Shown: positions 10,597 through 19,783 of the stretch, one piece after another | How positions within the stretch are numbered: position 1 is the stretch's first letter | Layout of the letters: the number at the start of each line of letters is the position of its first letter | DNA from: RYN-230 sp963841695 | GTDB taxonomy: Bacteria > Actinomycetota > Actinomycetes > Streptosporangiales > Streptosporangiaceae | Length of the DNA: 64,000 bases | Direction of reading: 5' to 3' | Assembly: GCA_963841695.1 (NCBI GenBank) | Contig: CAWJDQ010000011.1 | Span: 186,001 to 250,000, forward strand | Program-made: the position numbers and the translations under genes | The notes under the pieces: model-generated | Database searches by the model: none | Told to the model about the DNA's origin: nothing | Seen by the model: only the letters and a program-made list of their open reading frames with translations

Positions 10597-10617
10597 CCTC
10601 ATATTGAGGTAACCTCA
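10597..10617. promoter_or_regulatory. candidate MarR operator, three alternating half-sites
   Basis: Half-sites CCTCA (10597-10601), TGAGG (10605-10609) and CCTCA (10613-10617) are separated by 3 bp each, giving two overlapping dyads. They lie between the divergent MarR and ABC exporter starts. Binding by the adjacent MarR is inferred. Confidence 0.6.
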
Positions 10618-10683
10618 GTAAGTACCCAGTCCCGGGGCTCCGCCTGCCGCGAGAGCCTCCCCCCGGCAGAATCGAGCAAGCAC

Positions 10684-12537
10684 TTGGCGTCACCTGACCC
10701 GAACACCCAGACCATCAACACCATCAATCCCGGCCGCAGCAGTCCCGGCCAGGGCGGCTCCGGCCGGTCCCGCGGCGCGCGCACCGTCACTGCCGCGGAG
10801 AAGGCGCAGGCCCGTGAGGTATCCCTGCGCCGCATCGGGCGGCTGTTCGCCCCCTACCGCTGGCAGCTGGCCCTCGTCACCATCATCATCGCCGCCTCCT
10901 CCGTCGTGAGCGTGGCCTCCCCGTTCCTGCTCCGCGCGGTCATCGACACCGCCCTGCCGGACCGGAACCTGCGGCTGCTGGTCCTGCTGGTGGCCGGCAT
11001 GGTCGGCATCGCCGCCGTCACCTCCGCCTTCGGCGTGATCCAGACCTGGATCAGCACCAAGGTCGGCCAGCAGGTCATGCACGCGCTGCGCACCAGCGTC
11101 TTCGGCCACCTGCAGCGGCAGTCGATCGCCTTCTTCACCCGGACCCGCACCGGCGAGGTCCAGTCCCGGATCACCAACGACATCGGCGGCATGGAGTCCG
11201 TGGTCACCTCGACCGCGACCTCGATCGCCTCCAACCTCACCACCGCGGTCGCCACCGCGGTCGCCATGGTCGCCCTGTCCTGGCAGCTTTCCCTCATCTC
11301 GCTGGTGGTCATGCCGCCGTCGGTCTACCTGAGCCGCAAGGTCGCCCGCATGCGCCGCGCCATCACCACCGAGCAGCAGCGCGAGCTGGCCAACCTCAAC
11401 GTGACCATCGAGGAAGGGCTCTCGATCAACGGCGTCCAGCTGGCCAAGACGATGGGCACCGGCCCGTCCCTGGTGCAGCGGTTCACCGCCTCCTCAGCCC
11501 GGCTGATCGACCTGGAGCTGCGCTCCCAGCTGGCCGGGCGCTGGCGGATGGCCTCGATGAGCATCATTTTCGCGGCCATCCCCGCGGTCATCTACCTGGC
11601 CGCCGGCCTGCCGATCGCCGCGGGCGTGATGACCATCGGCACCCTCGTCGCCTTCACCACCCTGCAGAACAACCTCTTCCGGCCGATCACCGGCCTGCTC
11701 AGCACCGGGGTCTCGGTGATCAGCTCGCTGGCCCTGTTCGCGCGCATCTTCGAGTACCTCGACCTGCCGGTCGAGGTGGACGACCCGGCCCACCCGGTGG
11801 ACATCGACCCGGCCCGGATCACCGGGCACGTCCGGCTGCAGGACGTCAGCTTCGCCTATCCCGGCGCCGACCGGGCCGCCCTGACCGGCATCGACCTGGA
11901 CATCCCGGCCGGTACCACGCTGGCCCTGGTCGGCGAGACCGGATCGGGCAAGACCACGCTCGCCGCGCTGGTCTCCCGGCTCTATGACCCCGGTGCCGGC
12001 ACCGTGAGCATCGACGGCATCGACCTGCGGGACCTGCGGCTCACCGACCTCGCCGCGGTCGTGGGCGTGGTCAGCCAGGAGACGTACCTGCTGCACACCA
12101 CGGTGCGGGAGAACCTGCGCTACGCCAGGCCCGAGGCGACCGACGCCGAGATCGAGGACGCTGCCCGCGCCGCCCAGATTCATGACCTGATCGCCGGGCT
12201 GCCGGACGGCTACGACACGATGGTCGGCTCCCGCGGGCACCGGTTCTCCGGTGGCGAGAAGCAGCGCCTGGCCATCGCCCGGACCCTGCTGCGCGACCCG
12301 CGCGTGCTCGTGCTGGACGAGGCGACCAGCGCCCTGGACAACGAAACGGAGCGGGCTGTCCAGCAGGCGTTCGACCACCTCGCCGCGGGCCGCACCACGA
12401 TCACCATCGCCCACCGGCTGTCCACCGTGCGCGACGCGGACCAGATCGTGGTCCTGGACCACGGCCACATCGTCGAGTCCGGCACCCACACCAGCCTGCT
12501 GGACAGCAACGGCCGCTACGCCGTCCTCGCCGCCTGA
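10684..12537 (+). CDS. ABC exporter half-transporter (permease fused to ATPase)
   Basis: About 617 residues: an N-terminal six-helix type IV ABC exporter domain (from about residue 50 to 340) fused to a nucleotide-binding domain. The ATPase has Walker A GETGSGKTT, a Q-loop region VVSQETYLLHTT, signature FSGGEKQRLAIAR, Walker B VLVLDEATSAL and an H-loop in TIAHRLS. All are intact, so it should work as a homodimer or with a second half not seen here, exporting a drug or lipid. I chose the TTG at 10684 because no ATG or GTG lies between it and the first membrane helix and the upstream frame is operator DNA; the ribosome site is weak, so the start is uncertain. The divergent MarR gene and operator suggest ligand-induced expression. 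Confidence 0.88.
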   Translation: MASPDPNTQTINTINPGRSSPGQGGSGRSRGARTVTAAEKAQAREVSLRRIGRLFAPYRWQLALVTIIIAASSVVSVASPFLLRAVIDTALPDRNLRLLVLLVAGMVGIAAVTSAFGVIQTWISTKVGQQVMHALRTSVFGHLQRQSIAFFTRTRTGEVQSRITNDIGGMESVVTSTATSIASNLTTAVATAVAMVALSWQLSLISLVVMPPSVYLSRKVARMRRAITTEQQRELANLNVTIEEGLSINGVQLAKTMGTGPSLVQRFTASSARLIDLELRSQLAGRWRMASMSIIFAAIPAVIYLAAGLPIAAGVMTIGTLVAFTTLQNNLFRPITGLLSTGVSVISSLALFARIFEYLDLPVEVDDPAHPVDIDPARITGHVRLQDVSFAYPGADRAALTGIDLDIPAGTTLALVGETGSGKTTLAALVSRLYDPGAGTVSIDGIDLRDLRLTDLAAVVGVVSQETYLLHTTVRENLRYARPEATDAEIEDAARAAQIHDLIAGLPDGYDTMVGSRGHRFSGGEKQRLAIARTLLRDPRVLVLDEATSALDNETERAVQQAFDHLAAGRTTITIAHRLSTVRDADQIVVLDHGHIVESGTHTSLLDSNGRYAVLAA

Positions 12538-12584
12538 GCGGTAGCGTGGTCATGCCACCCACCATCCACGAGGAGCGGATCGGC

Positions 12585-13325
12585 ATGACCCTCTTCCAGC
12601 GGGCTCACGACATCGTCTCGGCGAAAGCGAACAAGGCGCTCGACTCCGCCGAGAAGCCTGATGAGATGCTTGATTTGTCGTACGAGCAAATGCTTGACCA
12701 GATCACCCAGGTCCGCCGGGGGCTGGTGACCATCGCCGCGTCGCGCAAGCAGATCGAGTTGCAGGAGCAGCAGCTCCAGCACTCGGTGGACCACCTCCAG
12801 GACCAGGCCAAGGCGGCCCTCGGGCAGGGCCGGGAGGACCTGGCCCGGGAGGCGCTGTCCCGGAAGGCAGCGGCCCAGGAGCAGATCGACGCCATGGAGC
12901 CCCAGCACGAGCAGCTCACCCAGGAGGAGCAGAAGCTCGAGCAGACCCTCGCGGCGCTGCAGACGCGGGTGAACAAGTTCCGGACCCAGAAGGAAGTGCT
13001 GAAGGCCCAGTACACCGCGGCCCAGGCCGAGACGTCGGTCGGCGAGAGCGCCGCCGGGATCTCCAAGACCTTCGGGGACTCCGGGGCGGAACTCCAGCGC
13101 ACCCAGGACAAGATCGCTCAGATGCAGGCCCGGGCCGGCGCGGTTGACGAGCTGCTGGCGTCGGGAGTCCTCGAGGACGTCGGCGGCGACACCGACGACA
13201 TCCAGAAGGAACTCGACGAGGCCGGCACGGCGGCCGGCGTGGACCAGGAGCTGGCCGCGCTCAAGGCCCAGATCGGCCCCGGTGGCGACGGCTCAGCAGC
13301 GCCGAAGGAGATCTCCGGGGGCTGA
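12585..13325 (+). CDS. pspA: PspA/IM30-family membrane-stress protein
   Basis: A 246-residue protein of the PspA/Vipp1 family, peripheral membrane proteins that assemble into large rings or rods to keep membranes intact under stress. The N-terminal amphipathic helix (MTLFQRAHDIVSAKANKALD) is followed by a long charged coiled coil rich in Gln, Glu and Ala to about residue 190. The last 50 residues are acidic and flexible. The ATG at 12585 was preferred to one 39 bases earlier because it gives the conserved start and has GGAG upstream. It follows the ABC exporter after 47 bp, so the two may be co-transcribed in a membrane-damage response. Confidence 0.9.
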   Translation: MTLFQRAHDIVSAKANKALDSAEKPDEMLDLSYEQMLDQITQVRRGLVTIAASRKQIELQEQQLQHSVDHLQDQAKAALGQGREDLAREALSRKAAAQEQIDAMEPQHEQLTQEEQKLEQTLAALQTRVNKFRTQKEVLKAQYTAAQAETSVGESAAGISKTFGDSGAELQRTQDKIAQMQARAGAVDELLASGVLEDVGGDTDDIQKELDEAGTAAGVDQELAALKAQIGPGGDGSAAPKEISGG

Positions 13326-13339
13326 CGCCCGGTCGCCGC

Positions 13340-14719
13340 TCAGGACGGGCCGACCCACACCGTCTTGACGTTGCAGAACTCACGGATGCCCTGGTACGAG
13401 AGCTCCCGGCCGTGCCCGGACGCCTTGACGCCCCCGAACGGCAGTTCCGGGTACGAGGTCACGTTGCCGTTGACGAACACCATCCCGGCGGCCAGGTCGG
13501 CGACGAAGCGGTCCTGCTCCGCCGCGTCGCTGGTCCACGCGTTGGCGCCCAGCCCGAACTCGGTGCCGTTGGCGAGCTCGATGGCCGCGTCGATGTCCGG
13601 GACCCGGTAGAGGGTGGCCACCGGGCCGAACACCTCCTCGGCGTGCACCCGCATGGCCGGGGTAATGCCGGCCAGCACGGTCGGCGGGTAGTAGAAGCCC
13701 GGCCCGTCGGGGGCGGCGCCCCCGCACAGCGCCCGCGCGCCCTGGGCGACCGCGTCGGCGACCAGCTTCTCGACGTCGTCGCGCTGCTGCTCGGAGGCCA
13801 GCGGGCCCACGTCGGTGCTGTCCAGCATGGGGTCCCCGACGGTCTTGGCGGACATCTGCGCGACGAACAGGCGCTCGAACTCGTCGTACACCGCGTCGTG
13901 CGCGATGAAGCGCTTGGCCGCGATGCAGGACTGGCCGTTGTTGAGGCACCGGGCGAAGGCGGCCACCCGGGCCGCGGCCGGCAGGTCGGCCGAGGGCATG
14001 ACGATGAACGGGTCACTGCCGCCCAGCTCGAGGACCACCTTCTTGATCTCGCTGCCCGCGATGGAGGCCACCGACTGGCCCGCCGGTCCCGACCCGGTCA
14101 GGGTGGCCGCCACCACCCGCTCGTCCCGCAGGATCGGCTCGACCCGCGCGGAGCTCACCAGCAGCGTCTGGAACGTCCCGGCCGGGAACCCGGCCCGGGC
14201 GAACAGGTCCTGCATGAACAGGGCGGTCTGCGGCACGTTCGAGGCGTGCTTGAGCAGTCCCACGTTCCCCGCCATCAGGGCGGGGGCGGCGAACCGCATG
14301 GCCTGCCAGAGCGGGAAGTTCCACGGCATGATGGCCAGCACCGGCCCGAGGGGCTGGTACGTCACGTAGGCGCGCTCGGCGCCGACGGCCTTCGGGTCGG
14401 CGGCCTCGTCGGCCAGGAACCCGGAGGCGTGCGTGGCGTAGTAGCGGCAGGCCGCCGCGCACTTGGCCACCTCCTGCCGGGCCGCGGCCAGGGTCTTGCC
14501 CATCTCGGTCGTCATCATCGCCGCGATCTGGTCCTGCTCGTCATCCAGCAGGCTGGCCGCCCGCCTCATCCACCCGGCCCGGGCGTCGAAGCTGGTGTGC
14601 CGGTAGCTCGCGTGCGCCGCCGCCGCGGCGGCCAGGCACCGCTCGACGTCGGCGTCGCTCATCTCGCCGTAGGTCTTCACGGTCTCGCCCGTCGCGGGGT
14701 TGACGGTCGCGATAGCCAT
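13340..14719 (-). CDS. NAD(P)-dependent aldehyde dehydrogenase, succinate-semialdehyde dehydrogenase-like
   Basis: A 459-residue aldehyde dehydrogenase. The cofactor and active-site features are present: the oxyanion asparagine in MPWNFPLWQ, the general base Glu in VLELGGSDPF and the nucleophile Cys in NNGQSCIAAKRF. The HAEEVFGPV segment and the ending FGGVKASGHGRELSYQGI are typical of GabD-like succinate-semialdehyde dehydrogenases. The ATG at 14719 begins a normal family N-terminus (MAIATVNPATG); the frame stays open for 69 more bases upstream by chance. It converges with pspA with a 14 bp gap. It stands alone, so the substrate is uncertain; GABA or 4-hydroxybutyrate breakdown is likely. 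Confidence 0.9.
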   Translation of the reverse strand: MAIATVNPATGETVKTYGEMSDADVERCLAAAAAAHASYRHTSFDARAGWMRRAASLLDDEQDQIAAMMTTEMGKTLAAARQEVAKCAAACRYYATHASGFLADEAADPKAVGAERAYVTYQPLGPVLAIMPWNFPLWQAMRFAAPALMAGNVGLLKHASNVPQTALFMQDLFARAGFPAGTFQTLLVSSARVEPILRDERVVAATLTGSGPAGQSVASIAGSEIKKVVLELGGSDPFIVMPSADLPAAARVAAFARCLNNGQSCIAAKRFIAHDAVYDEFERLFVAQMSAKTVGDPMLDSTDVGPLASEQQRDDVEKLVADAVAQGARALCGGAAPDGPGFYYPPTVLAGITPAMRVHAEEVFGPVATLYRVPDIDAAIELANGTEFGLGANAWTSDAAEQDRFVADLAAGMVFVNGNVTSYPELPFGGVKASGHGRELSYQGIREFCNVKTVWVGPS

Positions 14720-15236
14720 GGTGTCGTCCCCTCTGCCGCCGGGCGCCCGCGCCGCGGCGGCGTGCCTTCCCCCCGTCCGGGAGCACACCGCCCGGATTCA
14801 CACCCGGGCCCCTGCCCGCATCCTGCCCGCCCACACCTGGCCGGCCCGCTGGCGCGGGCTGTCCTGGGCCGGATCAGCCGGGCCCGGTCAGTGGTGCCGG
14901 ATCAGCCGGTGCCGGATCAGCTGGGCCGGGCGCCCTGGCCGGGCCGGTCCGGCTCCTGGGCGGGGGGGACGCGCGTCCGGCGCGGTCCCGGATCCGGCCG
15001 GGCGGCCGGGACGGGCCGCCAGCAGTACGGGCATCCCGGGCCGAAAGCGCTGTGCAGATGAGCACAGTCCACGAGCTGGGCGGTCATCACTGGGGCGTAC
15101 CACCTCGGATTCCCGGCGCCGGTGAACCAGGGCGGCTCGTGGCGCCTGCGGTGCTCAGCGGTCCCAGTGTCGTCCGGCCCCCCCGGGCGGCCCGGGAATC
15201 GCAGCTCAGCGAGCGTGTCGCCGCCCCGGCGGCTGG
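14720..15236. other. 517 bp region with only one doubtful small gene
   Basis: Between the aldehyde dehydrogenase start and the next minus-strand gene, several frames stay open simply because GC is extreme. The only reading I consider plausible is the 56-codon frame at 14917-15087. No clear promoter or hairpin stands out. Confidence 0.5.
14917..15087 (-). CDS. small Cys/His protein, hypothetical
   Basis: A 56-codon frame whose N-terminus carries Cys and His spaced as in a small metal-binding knuckle (CAHLH, then CPYC) followed by a Pro/Arg-rich tail. The ATG at 15087 has no strong ribosome site. The Cys/His pattern is more than expected from random GC-rich reading, but no family is recognised and the tail looks non-coding. 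Treat as tentative. Confidence 0.3.
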   Translation of the reverse strand: MTAQLVDCAHLHSAFGPGCPYCWRPVPAARPDPGPRRTRVPPAQEPDRPGQGARPS

Positions 15237-15494
15237 TTACAGGAATTGTCCCGGCGTGTCGTTGCCCCGGTCCCCGTGCCACACCACGGCCACGACCTCC
15301 CCGGGGTCGATCACCGTCCAGCCGGTCTCGCGCTCGAGGAGGACCAGGCCGTCCGGGCGGACCTCCACCCCGGTCAGCCGCTTGTCCTCCGCTGCCGGGA
15401 AGGCGACCGGCCCGATCCTGCTGACCAGCATGGATATGGACCCTGACTTACCGATCAGGGGCTTGAGCAGATCGCGCAGCGTGTCGCCGGTCAT
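15237..15494 (-). CDS. hypothetical protein, 85 residues
   Basis: This small soluble protein starts at ATG 15494 behind a good GGAGGTG site eight bases upstream, which decides the start over an earlier in-frame codon. It has no membrane helix or known motif. The pattern is alternating hydrophobic strands with conserved-looking segments VRPDGLVLLERETGW and VVAVVWHGDRG, suggesting a small beta-rich domain. It is divergent from the S53 peptidase gene. No function can be assigned. Confidence 0.65.
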   Translation of the reverse strand: MTGDTLRDLLKPLIGKSGSISMLVSRIGPVAFPAAEDKRLTGVEVRPDGLVLLERETGWTVIDPGEVVAVVWHGDRGNDTPGQFL

Positions 15495-15635
15495 GAGCTG
15501 GCACCTCCAGGTATCGCTATGCCCAGCATGCCCGCGCTGGGCCGGGACGCGCGCGGAATGTCGGGTCGCCAGCGGCCCCACCGGGCGCTTCTAGCATCCC
15601 CTTGATCACGGCTGGCGGTCACGGGGGATGCGGGC

Positions 15636-17575
15636 ATGCTGAAGCGGCGGGCGTGGCCGGCCTACCCGGCGGTCCTGGCGGCCGCCGTGCTGGCCGGCAC
15701 GGCCCGGGCCTGGCCGGCGCCACCGCGGCCACGGCAGGCAGCGCGGCCCCGGCCGCGGTCACGGAGCCGGCCGGCACCGCGCCGGTGATTCCCCCGGGCG
15801 CCAGGGTGACCGGCCCGGAAGCCAGGTCGGCCACGCTGCACATCACCGTGGCGCTGCGCTCCGCGCACCCGCGGGGCCTGGCCCGGCGGGCCGCGGAAGT
15901 GTCCACCCCCGGCTCCGGCCGGTTCCGCCACTTCCTCAGCCCGCGGGGGGTCCGGGCCCGCTTCGGCCCGCCCCGGGGCGCGACCGCCGCCGTCCGTGAC
16001 TGGCTGCGCCGCCAGCACCTCGCGACCAGGCCCACCCTGGGGGATGGCCTGCTGCTGCCCGTCACCGGGCCGGCCGCGCGGATCGAGGCCGCCTTCCGGA
16101 CCACGATCGACCGGCTGCGCCTGGCCGACGGCCGGACCGCGCTGCTCAACCGGCAGCGGCCGCGGCTGCCCGCCGGCCTCCGCCGCCGGGTGTCCGCCAT
16201 CATCGGGCTGAGCACCGTGCACCTGCCGGGCTCCGACCTGGTCACCGGACGGGTCCCGGGGCCCCGGGCCTGCCCGGCCGCCCGGCGCACTCCGCACGTG
16301 TACACCGCCGCCTGGCTGGCTCACGCGTACCGGTTCAACCCGCTCTACCGCCGCCGCGACTTCGGGCAGCACGTCACGGTGGCCCTGTTCGAGCTGGCCG
16401 GCTACGCCAGCCGGGACATCAGCGCCTACGACCGCTGCTACCGGGTGCATCCGTCCGTCCGCCGGGTGCCGGTAGACGGCGGCACCACCATCGCGGCCTC
16501 GGGCGCCGGCACGCTGGAGGCCACCGCGGACATCGAGATCGTCGCGGCCCTGGCGCCACGGGCGGGCATCCTGGTCTACCAGGCGCCGCTGTCCGGTGGC
16601 GACGAGTCCATCGTGGATACCTACGGCGCCATCGCCCAGCAGGACCGCGCCCAGGTGGTCAGCAGTTCCTGGGGTGGCTGCGAGCCGCTGGCCGGAACGG
16701 ACGTCATCCGCGTCGAGGCGCAGCTCTTCCAGGAGATGGCCCTGCAGGGCCAGTCGATGATGGCGGCCGCCGGGGATTCCGGCTCGGAGGGGTGCCTGCC
16801 GGGCGCGGCGGAGGTGCCCGCCCGCGTGGCCTACAGCCTGCAGGTCGGCAACCCCGCCAGCCAGCCGTTCGTCACCGCGGTGGGCGGCACCACCATCACC
16901 CGCTACGGCGCACCCCCGGTGCAGTCGGCCTGGAACCAGACTCCGGCGGGCCTGGGGTTCCCGGCCCCGTTCAACGGCCGGCACGGCCGGCCGCGGAAGT
17001 ACCCGGGCAACCTGGCCGGCGGGGGCGGGGTGTCCCGGATGTGGTGGATGCCGTCCTGGCAGGCCCGTTTCGTCCGGGGCCGCCGCCCCAGCGGGGCCCG
17101 GTGCGGTGCCCCGCGCGGAACCGGCTGCCGGGAGGTCCCGGACGTCTCGGCGCTGGCCGCGATCGGCACCCGGGGCACCCGGGGGTACGTCATCTACGGC
17201 ACGGCCGGGGCGTTCAAGGGCCAGGGGTGGCTCACCGCCGGGGGCACCAGCCTGGCCACCCCGCTCTGGGCGGCGCTGACCGCCCTGGCGGACCAGCAGG
17301 CGGCCGGGCACCGGGTCGGGTTGCTGTCCCCGAGCCTGTACCGCATCGCCCGCCGTGAGCCGCGGGCCTTCACCGACGTGGTGGCCGGCGGCAACGACTA
17401 CCTCGCCGGCTACGGACGCCGCGCCCATCGCACCTGCGCGCCGGGCGGCCGTGGCCGGCAGCCCTGCTATCCCGCGGCCCGCGGGTACGACATGGCCACC
17501 GGGCTCGGCTCACCGCAGGCCGGGTACCTGGTCACCGCCCTGCTCCGGGAGCCCTCCGGGCCTGCCCGTCACTGA
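15636..17575 (+). CDS. secreted S53 (sedolisin/kumamolisin-type) serine peptidase, frame break after the signal peptide
   Basis: S53 peptidases are acid-active, secreted and made with an N-terminal propeptide. The ATG at 15636 encodes a classic signal peptide (MLKRRAWPAYPAVLAAAVLA, then GTARA); the rest lies in another frame, so an indel near 15700-15715 must be corrected. The propeptide domain (roughly 60-200) contains GSGRFRHFLSP. The catalytic domain has the Glu/Asp pair in GTLEATADIE, the oxyanion Asp in AAAGDSGSEG and the nucleophile Ser in GGTSLATPLWA. A calcium-site Asp is in FTDVVAGGND near the C-terminus. The catalytic residues are complete. It is divergent from the small hypothetical gene. 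The organism probably uses it to digest protein in an acidic habitat; that is inference. Confidence 0.88.
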
Positions 17576-17622
17576 CGGAAATGGCTGGACAAGCGGGCCC
17601 GGCCCGATGGCAGACTGCCAGG

Positions 17623-18207
17623 ATGACCGGACCAGACCCGAAAGCAGATCTTCTCCGTTACCTGCAGGCCGGCCGCGAGGCCCTGCTGTGGAAGCTCGAC
17701 GGGCTCTCGGACTACGACGTCCGGCGCCCGCTCACGCCCACCGGCACCAATCTCCTGGGCCTGGTCAAGCACGTGGCCAGCATCGAGTTCGGGTATTTCG
17801 GCGAGACCTTCGGCCGGCCGTCCGGCGAGGCCCTGCCCTGGCTGGCGGAGGGCGCTGAACCTAACGCCGACATGTGGGCGGCGCCCGGGGAGTCACGTGA
17901 CCAGATCACGGCCCTGTACCACCGGGCGTGGCTGCACTCGGACACCACGATCGACGTGCTGCCTCTCGACGCCATCGGCCACGTGCCCTGGTGGCCGGAC
18001 CCGAACGAGGTGACGCTGCACCGGATCATGGCGCACATGATCGCCGAGACGCACCGGCACGCCGGGCACGCGGACATCGTCCGGGAACTGATCGACGGGG
18101 TGGTCGGCCGGCAGCCCGGCCGCGACAACCTGCCGCCCGTCGACCGGGCCTGGTGGGTGGGCTACCGGAGCCGGCTGGAGGACGCGGCCCGGGAGGCCGG
18201 CCGCTGA
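17623..18207 (+). CDS. DinB/DUF664-family four-helix enzyme
   Basis: A 194-residue four-helix-bundle protein of the DinB superfamily, which in actinomycetes includes mycothiol-dependent S-transferases and isomerases. The three metal ligands are visible: His in GLVKHVASIE near residue 45 and the paired His in AETHRHAGHADIVREL near 145-155. The ATG at 17623 gives the normal N-terminus. Its 3' end overlaps the convergent P450 gene by 46 bp. The substrate is unknown; a role in thiol-linked detoxification is inferred from the family. Confidence 0.87.
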   Translation: MTGPDPKADLLRYLQAGREALLWKLDGLSDYDVRRPLTPTGTNLLGLVKHVASIEFGYFGETFGRPSGEALPWLAEGAEPNADMWAAPGESRDQITALYHRAWLHSDTTIDVLPLDAIGHVPWWPDPNEVTLHRIMAHMIAETHRHAGHADIVRELIDGVVGRQPGRDNLPPVDRAWWVGYRSRLEDAAREAGR

Positions 18208-19541
18208 GCCTGGTAGCGCACCCGGCACGGGCTCTGCGGCCATTTCGTCTTCTGGCCGGGGATGGGCTGCGGGTCCGGGTCGATCAGCTCGAGCTGGTAG
18301 CGCTGGAGCAGCAGCGTGAGGATGACCTTCATCTCCAGGTAGGCGAAATGCACGCCCAGGCACCGGTGGACGCCCCCGCCGAAGCCGATGAGGTCCCGCA
18401 TCCCGCGCGGATCCGCCAGGAAACGGTCGGGCTGGTAGTCGCCGGGCTGCGGATACCGGCCGGGCAGCCGGTGGGCGACGGCCGGGGAGAGCAGGATCAT
18501 GGATCCTTCACTGACCCGGTAGCCGTCCACCTCGAACGGCTGATCGGCGGTCCGGGCCAGGAGGAACGCCACCGGATGCAGGCGTTCGCTCTCGTGCACG
18601 GCCCGGTCCAGCAGGCGCAGCTCGTTGATCTCCCTGATACTCGCCGGCGGGGCGCCGCCGAGTACCTCCTGCTGCTCCGCGCGGACCCGGTCCAGCTCCC
18701 CGGGATGACGCAGCAGGTCGATGAGGGCCCAGCTCACGTGCCCGGTGGTCGTCTCGTGGCCCGCCCAGATGATCATCAGGATGAGGTTGATGCGGACCAG
18801 GTCGGGTACTGGCCGGCCGTCGCTGTAGGTCGCGTCGCAGAGGGTCTGCAGGAAGTCCGGCGGGCTGGCCGGCGCCCGGCGGCGCTCGTCGATGAGCTCC
18901 TGCAGCCGGACGCGCAGCCGGTCGCGGGCCCGCCGGCTGCGGAGCAGATGCGGGAGCGGCAGCCAGCCGGGCAGGACGGGGTCCATGCCGGCCGAGAAGC
19001 GGCGGAACTCGGCGAAGAACCCGGTAATCCGCTCGCTGATGTCAGGCCCCAGGAACGAGTGCGCCGCGATGTGCATCACCAGCGGGCCAAGCTCCCCGAC
19101 CAGGTCGAACTGGCCACTGTCGCCGAGGCGGTCCATCAGCTGCCGGGTCTGCGCCGTCATCACCGCGACGTAGCTGTCCAGCTGCCGGCCCTGGAACCGG
19201 GGCAGGACCAGTGCGCGCTGCCGCTGGTACTCCTCTGGCCCGCCGAAGAAGTAGAACTCCTGGTCAAACATGCGGACGAAGTACGGGTAAGCCTTCCTGA
19301 TCGACAGCGGCCCGTCGGTCTCGGCGAAAAAGAACCGGTGATACTCCGGCCCCAGCATCGTGACGACCTGCCGGCCCGCCAGGCGGAACGTGAACACCGG
19401 GCCGTGCTCGGCGTAACCACGCTCGATGACGTCGAGCGGGACCCGGATGAATTCCGCGATGTGGCCCAGGACCGGTAACCCGCCGGAGACCCGCGGGGGA
19501 GAAGCCTGCGCCTGACCTGGGGCGGATTGCGTGCGGACCAC
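18162..19541 (-). CDS. cytochrome P450 (CYP51-like group)
   Basis: A 459-residue soluble P450. The oxygen-activation helix reads WAGHETTTGHVSW, the ExxR motif is in VHESERLHPVAF, and the heme-binding loop is FGGGVHRCLG with Cys394 as thiolate ligand. The AGHxT form of the I-helix and the heme loop resemble CYP51-type enzymes, but a sterol substrate is not shown. The GTG at 19541 is preferred because AAGGTGG lies upstream and the protein then has normal length; the frame is open further by chance. No ferredoxin or reductase gene is adjacent. Its last 14 or so codons overlap the convergent DinB gene. Confidence 0.9.
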   Translation of the reverse strand: MVRTQSAPGQAQASPPRVSGGLPVLGHIAEFIRVPLDVIERGYAEHGPVFTFRLAGRQVVTMLGPEYHRFFFAETDGPLSIRKAYPYFVRMFDQEFYFFGGPEEYQRQRALVLPRFQGRQLDSYVAVMTAQTRQLMDRLGDSGQFDLVGELGPLVMHIAAHSFLGPDISERITGFFAEFRRFSAGMDPVLPGWLPLPHLLRSRRARDRLRVRLQELIDERRRAPASPPDFLQTLCDATYSDGRPVPDLVRINLILMIIWAGHETTTGHVSWALIDLLRHPGELDRVRAEQQEVLGGAPPASIREINELRLLDRAVHESERLHPVAFLLARTADQPFEVDGYRVSEGSMILLSPAVAHRLPGRYPQPGDYQPDRFLADPRGMRDLIGFGGGVHRCLGVHFAYLEMKVILTLLLQRYQLELIDPDPQPIPGQKTKWPQSPCRVRYQAQRPASRAASSSRLR

Positions 19542-19712
19542 GGCGGTACCACCTTCCCGGGCTACCCCCGGATTGGCCCCCTGGACTTGGTCTCCCGAGC
19601 AGTGTCCGCCCCCGGGATTCCGGGAGCCAGAGCCGGCCGGGTCAGGCTGCTGGTGCCCGCGGTTACCGCGGAGCTTCCGGTCCGGGCAGTGCCGCTCCGT
19701 CAACAGGTGCGT

Positions 19713-19741
19713 TTGACCGTTCCGGCCTGGCCGGGCACGAT
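19713..19741 (+). promoter_or_regulatory. candidate promoter for the CO dehydrogenase-like operon
   Basis: TTGACC at 19713-19718 and CACGAT at 19736-19741 are separated by 17 bp. The -35 matches the housekeeping consensus at five of six bases; the -10 is weaker. The start codon is 43 bp downstream. Confidence 0.4.
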
Positions 19742-19783
19742 CGTCGCTGGGGACGCGGAGCGTCGGAAGGGAGCTGGTCGCGC

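Noticed and set aside
13340..14788. The upstream start of the aldehyde dehydrogenase at 14788
   Set aside because: The extra residues are Gly/Arg-rich and unlike the family; ATG 14719 begins the normal N-terminus.
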